Part shown: piece after piece, positions 31,263 to 33,739 of the stretch
How the letters are laid out: each line of letters begins with the position of its first letter
Numbering within the stretch: position 1 is the first letter of the stretch
From: Clostridiales bacterium
GTDB taxonomy: Bacteria; Bacillota; Clostridia; Christensenellales; Aristaeellaceae
Direction: 5' to 3'
Assembly (NCBI GenBank): GCA_015056315.1
Contig: SVGN01000028.1
Location: 1 to 33,739 of the forward strand
DNA: 33,739 bases
The notes under the pieces: generated by a model
Databases searched by the model: none
Told to the model about the DNA's origin: nothing
Seen by the model: only the letters and a program-made list of their open reading frames with translations
Program-made: the position numbers and the translations under genes

Positions 31263-31835
31263 TTTGGGGAGGATACAGATGAGCCGGGTGCAGGGGGCCT
31301 TTTCTCCGCAACATCAGTCGGCGTTCCGGGCACGGGCTTCCCTTCGGTGCCTTTGGCAAGGGCGGGCTGCGGAGGTGGGTGCTGACGTAAGCAGTCTGCT
31401 TTACCCAGCTTGGGATAGCGCATTGCCCCGGGCGGCTGCCACCTCCTGAGGCTCCCTTGCCAAAGGGAGCTGTCGGCGCAGCCGACTGAGGGATTCAACG
31501 CCCAACCGCGGTCACCTGCCACCGCCATGGCGGAGCTGTCCTCCCCGGCCCGGCTGTGTGCGGCACCCTCAGTCAGGCTTCGCCTGACAGCTCCCTCTAA
31601 AGAGGAGAGCCTGCGGAGGTGAGCATTACCGGGCGGGGTCTGCTTTGTCCGGGGTTGGCTGTTAACGCAGCGTACGATCCTTCCGTCTGTCCCGAAGGGC
31701 AGACGGAGGGTGCCGAAAGGAGTCCCCCCTCAGAACATATGCTCCCACCGTGCATCTTCCGGCTGCCTTCGTGCAACTGCGCCCCGCCATACCGCCGTCA
31801 GCCGCTCCCCTCCCCGTCCCTTTTCTGTACTTTTC
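31263..31835. repeat. Intergenic dispersed hairpins, both orientations
   Basis: About 31449-31492 is a reversed double-hairpin copy (CTCCCTTGCCAAAGGGAG then GTCGGCGCAGCCGAC), about 31560-31611 a forward one (GTCAGGC-TTC-GCCTGAC; CTCCCTCTAAAGAGGAGAG), and about 31683-31716 a reversed hairpin-1 variant (GTCTGTCCCGAAGGGCAGAC). No gene is seen. Confidence 0.75.
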
Positions 31836-31865
31836 TTTACGAAGCCGCTCCCTTTTTGGTATGAT
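31836..31865 (+). promoter_or_regulatory. Promoter of the ketopantoate-reductase-like gene
   Basis: TGG plus TATGAT (31857-31865) is an extended -10; a weak -35 (TTTACG) is 18 bases upstream. Confidence 0.5.
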
Positions 31866-31925
31866 GCAGCTGTTATCATTCATACCCGCAATCATCCTGT
31901 ATACTGCAAAACGGAGGGATACACC

Positions 31926-32927
31926 ATGCGCAATGCCATTTACGGAGCCGGTTCCCTGGGTACCGTGCTGGGGGCCTACATTACCAAAAACGGCGGCGAG
32001 ATCGATCTCATCAACCGCAACCGCGCCCATGTGGAGGCGCTGAACCAAAACGGTGCCCGAATCACCGGTACCGTGGAGCTGACGGTGCCGGTCAAGGCCA
32101 TCACCCCGGAGGAAATGACCGGCGTGTACGACATCATCCTGCTGCTGACGAAGCAGCTGCAGAACCGGGAAGTGGTCACCATGCTCCGGGAGCATCTGGC
32201 TGAGGATGGCGTGATCGTCACCCTGCAAAACGGCCTGCCGGAGCCGGGCATCGCCCAGATCGTGGGCAGCCACCGCACCATGGGCTGTGTGGTGGAGTGG
32301 GGCGCGACCCTGTCCGCCCCCGGCGTGTGCACCCTCACCAGCCAGCCGGACAGCCTCTCCTTCCACATGGGCAGGATGGAGGGCATCACCGATGAGAAGT
32401 ACAATGCGGTAAAGGCTCTGCTGGAGAAGATGTGCCCCGTGCACGAGGAGCCCAACCTGCTGGGCGCACGCTGGTCCAAGCTGCTGATCAACGCCACCTT
32501 CTCCGGCCTTGGCACGGTGGTGGGCGGCACCTTCGGCGATGTATCCGAAAACCGGGAGGCCGCCAAGGTAGCCATCCGCTGCATCAAGGAGTGCATCGAT
32601 GTGGGCCGGGCCGCAGGCATCACCTTTGCGCCGGTGCAGGGCAAGGATATCACCAAGCTGTTCTATTACAAGGGCGCGTTCAAGCGCACGCTGGGCACGC
32701 TGCTCATCCCCATCGCGATGAAGAAGCACCGCGCCATCGAGCCCTCCATGCTGCAGGATATCAAGAAGGGCAAGCCCTGCGAGGTGGATGCCATCAACGG
32801 CGTGGTGTGCGAATACGGCCGCAGGCTGGGCGTGGCCACCCCGGTGAATGACAAGATCGTGGAGATCATTAAAAAGTGCGAAAGCGGCGAGATGACGCCT
32901 TGTGGGGAGAATATCAAGCCAATCTGA
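31926..32927 (+). CDS. Ketopantoate reductase (PanE/ApbA) family protein
   Basis: The 333-residue product starts RNAIYGAGSLGTVLGAYI, an NADPH-binding Rossmann GxGxxG motif, and has the central ILLLTKQLQN and LQNGLPEP segments and C-terminal helical domain with SKLLINATFSGL of the 2-dehydropantoate 2-reductase family. PanE reduces ketopantoate to pantoate for pantothenate and coenzyme A. Many relatives act on other 2-keto acids, and no pan genes are near, so I do not give the gene symbol. GGAGGG upstream marks ATG 31926. It is monocistronic, ending just before repeat DNA. Confidence 0.85.
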   Translation: MRNAIYGAGSLGTVLGAYITKNGGEIDLINRNRAHVEALNQNGARITGTVELTVPVKAITPEEMTGVYDIILLLTKQLQNREVVTMLREHLAEDGVIVTLQNGLPEPGIAQIVGSHRTMGCVVEWGATLSAPGVCTLTSQPDSLSFHMGRMEGITDEKYNAVKALLEKMCPVHEEPNLLGARWSKLLINATFSGLGTVVGGTFGDVSENREAAKVAIRCIKECIDVGRAAGITFAPVQGKDITKLFYYKGAFKRTLGTLLIPIAMKKHRAIEPSMLQDIKKGKPCEVDAINGVVCEYGRRLGVATPVNDKIVEIIKKCESGEMTPCGENIKPI

Positions 32928-32928
32928 T

Positions 32929-33054
32929 ATGCACGTCCGACCCGCCCGCTGGCGGGTCGCTCGCGCTAGCGGCGGGTCTCCGGTTCCGCGGATGCACGTT
33001 CGACCCGCCCGTTGGCGGGTCGCTCGCGCTAGGGGCGGGTCTCCGGTTCCGCGG
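32929..33054 (+). repeat. Two tandem 63-bp repeats
   Basis: Units 32929-32991 and 32992-33054 differ at only a few bases. Each has a GACCCGCC-nnn-GGCGGGTC hairpin and ends CTCCGGTTCCGCGG. They begin two bases after the stop codon of the preceding gene. Confidence 0.9.
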
Positions 33055-33554
33055 CTTAAAGGGGAAGGGTCCCTTCCCTTCCCCACGCCGCTTGCGTAAG
33101 GGCCCGTACTCGCAGGTGGCTGCTCGCTTCGCCCGCCCCGCTTCGCGGTCGGGCGGCTCGCTGCCCCCTGCTCCGTGCGGGCCCCGTGGGGTTGAGGGTT
33201 GGGTGGCTACCCTGTGATGGCTCCCTCTATAGAAAAGGCCCTCGTAAGGGCATAGCGCATTACTGCGGGCGGTGGGCAACTGTGACGGCTCCCTCTTTAG
33301 AGGGCACCGGAGGGAAGCGGGTGTCCTGTGGACACAACGGCGAAGCCGTTAGCGACCCGCAGGTGGGGAGTGAAACGAGCAGAGGGCACGGCAGTGCCTT
33401 CTGCGACGATTGAACGACCCGGGCCGAAGGCTGGCTGCCCTTTAGGGCAGACTGAGGGTGCCGATGCAGACCACACGAGAGAAAAATGCGGCTTGGCTGC
33501 CCTCGGAATCCCCCCGTCTCGCCTTCGGCGAGCCACCCCCCTTTGGCAAGGGGG
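33055..33554. repeat. Repeat-rich intergenic DNA, no gene
   Basis: Degraded dispersed hairpins are at about 33218-33240 and 33285-33308, and a reversed hairpin-1 form (GCTGCCCTTTAGGGCAG) at about 33436-33455. I see no open frame with a ribosome binding site and codon bias. Confidence 0.6.
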
Positions 33555-33739
33555 GCTATGGAGTTGGCTGGCGTACAGCGTGGGACAGCCTATGGCATAG
33601 GCTTGCTTTTTGGCCGACCCGCCCCGAGAACTCGGGGTTCGGGTTGCAGCGAAAACGGAGCACAGCCAAGCGGCTCCCCGCACGCGACGGTAGCGAACGA
33701 CGTCAAATCCCCCTGCCGTTTTTCGGGGCGGGTAAAGGG
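33555..33739 (+). repeat. Long dispersed repeat, copy 3 (right-truncated by window)
   Basis: From GTGGGACAGCCTATGG onward it follows copy 2 (from about 24470), and from 33649 also copy 1. It includes the shared segment ACGCGACGGTAGCGAACGAC. The rest lies past the window edge. Confidence 0.85.

Noticed and set aside
32902-33099. Small open frame with 21-residue repeats
   Set aside because: It is the translation of the 63-bp tandem repeat and lacks a ribosome binding site.

Overview
The window looks like the chromosome of a high-GC, Gram-positive, anaerobic gut Firmicute, probably an Oscillospiraceae/Ruminococcaceae relative. The reasons are AGGAGG-type ribosome binding sites, sigma-A promoters with 17-base spacers, Firmicute gene neighbourhoods (WalJ next to RlmH, Pth next to Mfd), a Gin-like sporulation zinc-finger protein, CvpA and L,D-transpeptidase genes, and intergenic spaces filled with short dispersed palindromes. 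The taxonomic call is inference; there is no rRNA or tRNA gene here to fix it.

Layout. 1-582: truncated copy of a long dispersed repeat plus short hairpin repeats. 583-2742: cytoplasmic GH35 beta-galactosidase whose 3' tail is tandemly duplicated downstream. 3048-3221: Gin/CsfB-like protein behind a possible sigma-F-type promoter. 3439-5013 (minus): walJ, a small unknown gene and rlmH as a tight operon, with walJ starting at TTG. 5030-5577: dispersed hairpins and a seven-unit array of 40/41-bp palindromic repeats. 5578-7445 (minus): CvpA-like membrane protein and a DUF5711-like protein. 7829-10416 (minus): secreted L,D-transpeptidase with four peptidoglycan-binding repeats and a HAD-IIA phosphatase. 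10590-12210: AT-rich insert with an HTH protein and two small unknown proteins. 12206-13322: an XRE regulator, a second XRE gene broken by one ochre codon, and a divergent SLOG-like gene with a large palindrome between them. 13752-17562: a strong promoter, a yybP-ykoY manganese riboswitch, a P2-type cation ATPase and a translationally coupled EamA transporter. 17861-20915: an XRE protein fused to a 16-fold pentad repeat, then an XRE regulator divergent from three unknown genes and a gene fossil. 20999-24254: cytidylate-kinase-like protein, secreted DUF6273-like protein, peptidyl-tRNA hydrolase. 25107-28892: mfd. 29018-32927: small helical protein, PpiC-type foldase lipoprotein, ketopantoate-reductase-family protein. 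32928-33739: more repeats, ending in a third copy of the long dispersed repeat.

How the parts work together. The cell-envelope theme is strong (WalJ, CvpA, L,D-transpeptidase, PpiC lipoprotein, DUF6273 surface protein). The clearest regulatory circuit is the manganese riboswitch controlling the P-type ATPase, which points to Mn2+ export rather than Ca2+ transport. The least explained parts are the dispersed two-hairpin repeat family, whose first stem covaries between copies, the roughly 450-bp repeat present three times, the HTH-pentad fusion protein, and the promoter-divergent cluster at 18813-20915.
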